From: Acidimicrobiales bacterium | GTDB lineage: Bacteria > Actinomycetota > Acidimicrobiia > Acidimicrobiales > Ilumatobacteraceae | Direction: 5' to 3' | Assembly (NCBI GenBank): GCA_030833305.1 | Contig: JAURHL010000125.1 | Coordinates: 1 to 5,965 of the forward strand | DNA: 5,965 bases | Part shown: positions 5,934-5,965 of the stretch, piece by piece | Layout of the letters: each line of letters opens with the position of its first letter | Position numbering within the stretch: the stretch's first letter is position 1 | Notes under the pieces: generated by a model | Told to the model about the DNA's origin: nothing | What the model saw: the letters and a program-made list of their open reading frames with translations, nothing else | Database searches by the model: none | Made by a program: the position numbers and the translations under genes

Positions 5934-5965
5934 CTCAACTGGTCAGATTGAAGAGACAAAGTGAG

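Larger units (their letters stand above)
5742..5965. other. Lower-GC intergenic segment after cinA, upstream of an unseen gene
   Basis: This 224-base segment has about 53% GC by hand count, dropping to about 48% in the last 105 bases, against roughly 65% in sampled coding lines. I see no recognisable gene, tRNA or mobile element. It holds a perfect 6-base inverted repeat (5899-5904 and 5916-5921), two weak promoter-like hexamer sets (near 5860-5889 and 5928-5933), a T5 run at 5838-5842 and a 15-codon ORF (5806-5853). A GTG at 5961 preceded by the purine run GAAGAGA (5950-5956) could begin the next gene, but only its first bases are present. By analogy with related genomes the next gene may be recA or clgR; the sequence here does not prove this. 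Confidence 0.6.

Noticed and set aside
5742..5965. SOS (LexA) box or RecA-independent damage promoter in the tail
   Set aside because: No GAAC-N4-GTTC palindrome and no TTGTCRGTG-like motif was found on reading both strands.
1..5965. CRISPR array, insertion sequence, tRNA or rRNA
   Set aside because: No regularly spaced repeats, transposase motifs or RNA gene signatures were seen.

Overview
The window is about 65% GC in the coding lines I sampled. It carries a tightly packed run of genes, all on the + strand, with frequent GTG starts and little Shine-Dalgarno signal. The order ftsK - (SMP-30-like gene) - rimO - pgsA - cinA matches the ftsK/rimO/pgsA/cinA neighbourhood that usually lies just upstream of clgR/recA in Actinomycetota. 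Together with the composition and the apparently leaderless starts, this suggests an actinobacterium, possibly of the class Acidimicrobiia. The phylum is a fairly firm inference; the class is a guess.

Layout. Bases 2-1606 hold the 3' part of ftsK: end of an acidic linker, complete motor domain and C-terminal winged helix. The reading frame is open to the left edge, so the true start is outside the window and the GTG at 122 is internal. Bases 1641-2576 encode an SMP-30/gluconolactonase-like beta-propeller that is not a usual member of this cluster. Bases 2599-3870 encode RimO (ribosomal protein S12 methylthiotransferase), 3935-4501 encode PgsA (phosphatidylglycerophosphate synthase), and 4503-5741 encode full-length CinA. 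Bases 5742-5965 contain no recognisable gene. GC falls there to about 53% by hand count, and the segment holds an inverted repeat, possible promoter hexamers and several weak hairpins. It is probably the upstream region of the next gene (recA or clgR would be expected).

How the parts relate. FtsK moves chromosome ends at the division septum, RimO modifies the ribosome, PgsA makes the precursor of phosphatidylglycerol and cardiolipin, and CinA recycles pyridine nucleotide. They form a conserved housekeeping neighbourhood rather than one pathway. pgsA and cinA are separated by one base and are probably cotranscribed. The SMP-30-like gene, rimO and pgsA each have a -10-like hexamer 6-7 bases before the start codon and no proper ribosome binding site, which fits leaderless transcripts made from separate promoters. 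I found no mobile element, CRISPR array, tRNA, rRNA or clearly new biological system. The most notable points are the repeated leaderless-promoter layout, the intruding SMP-30-like gene and the structured, lower-GC tail.
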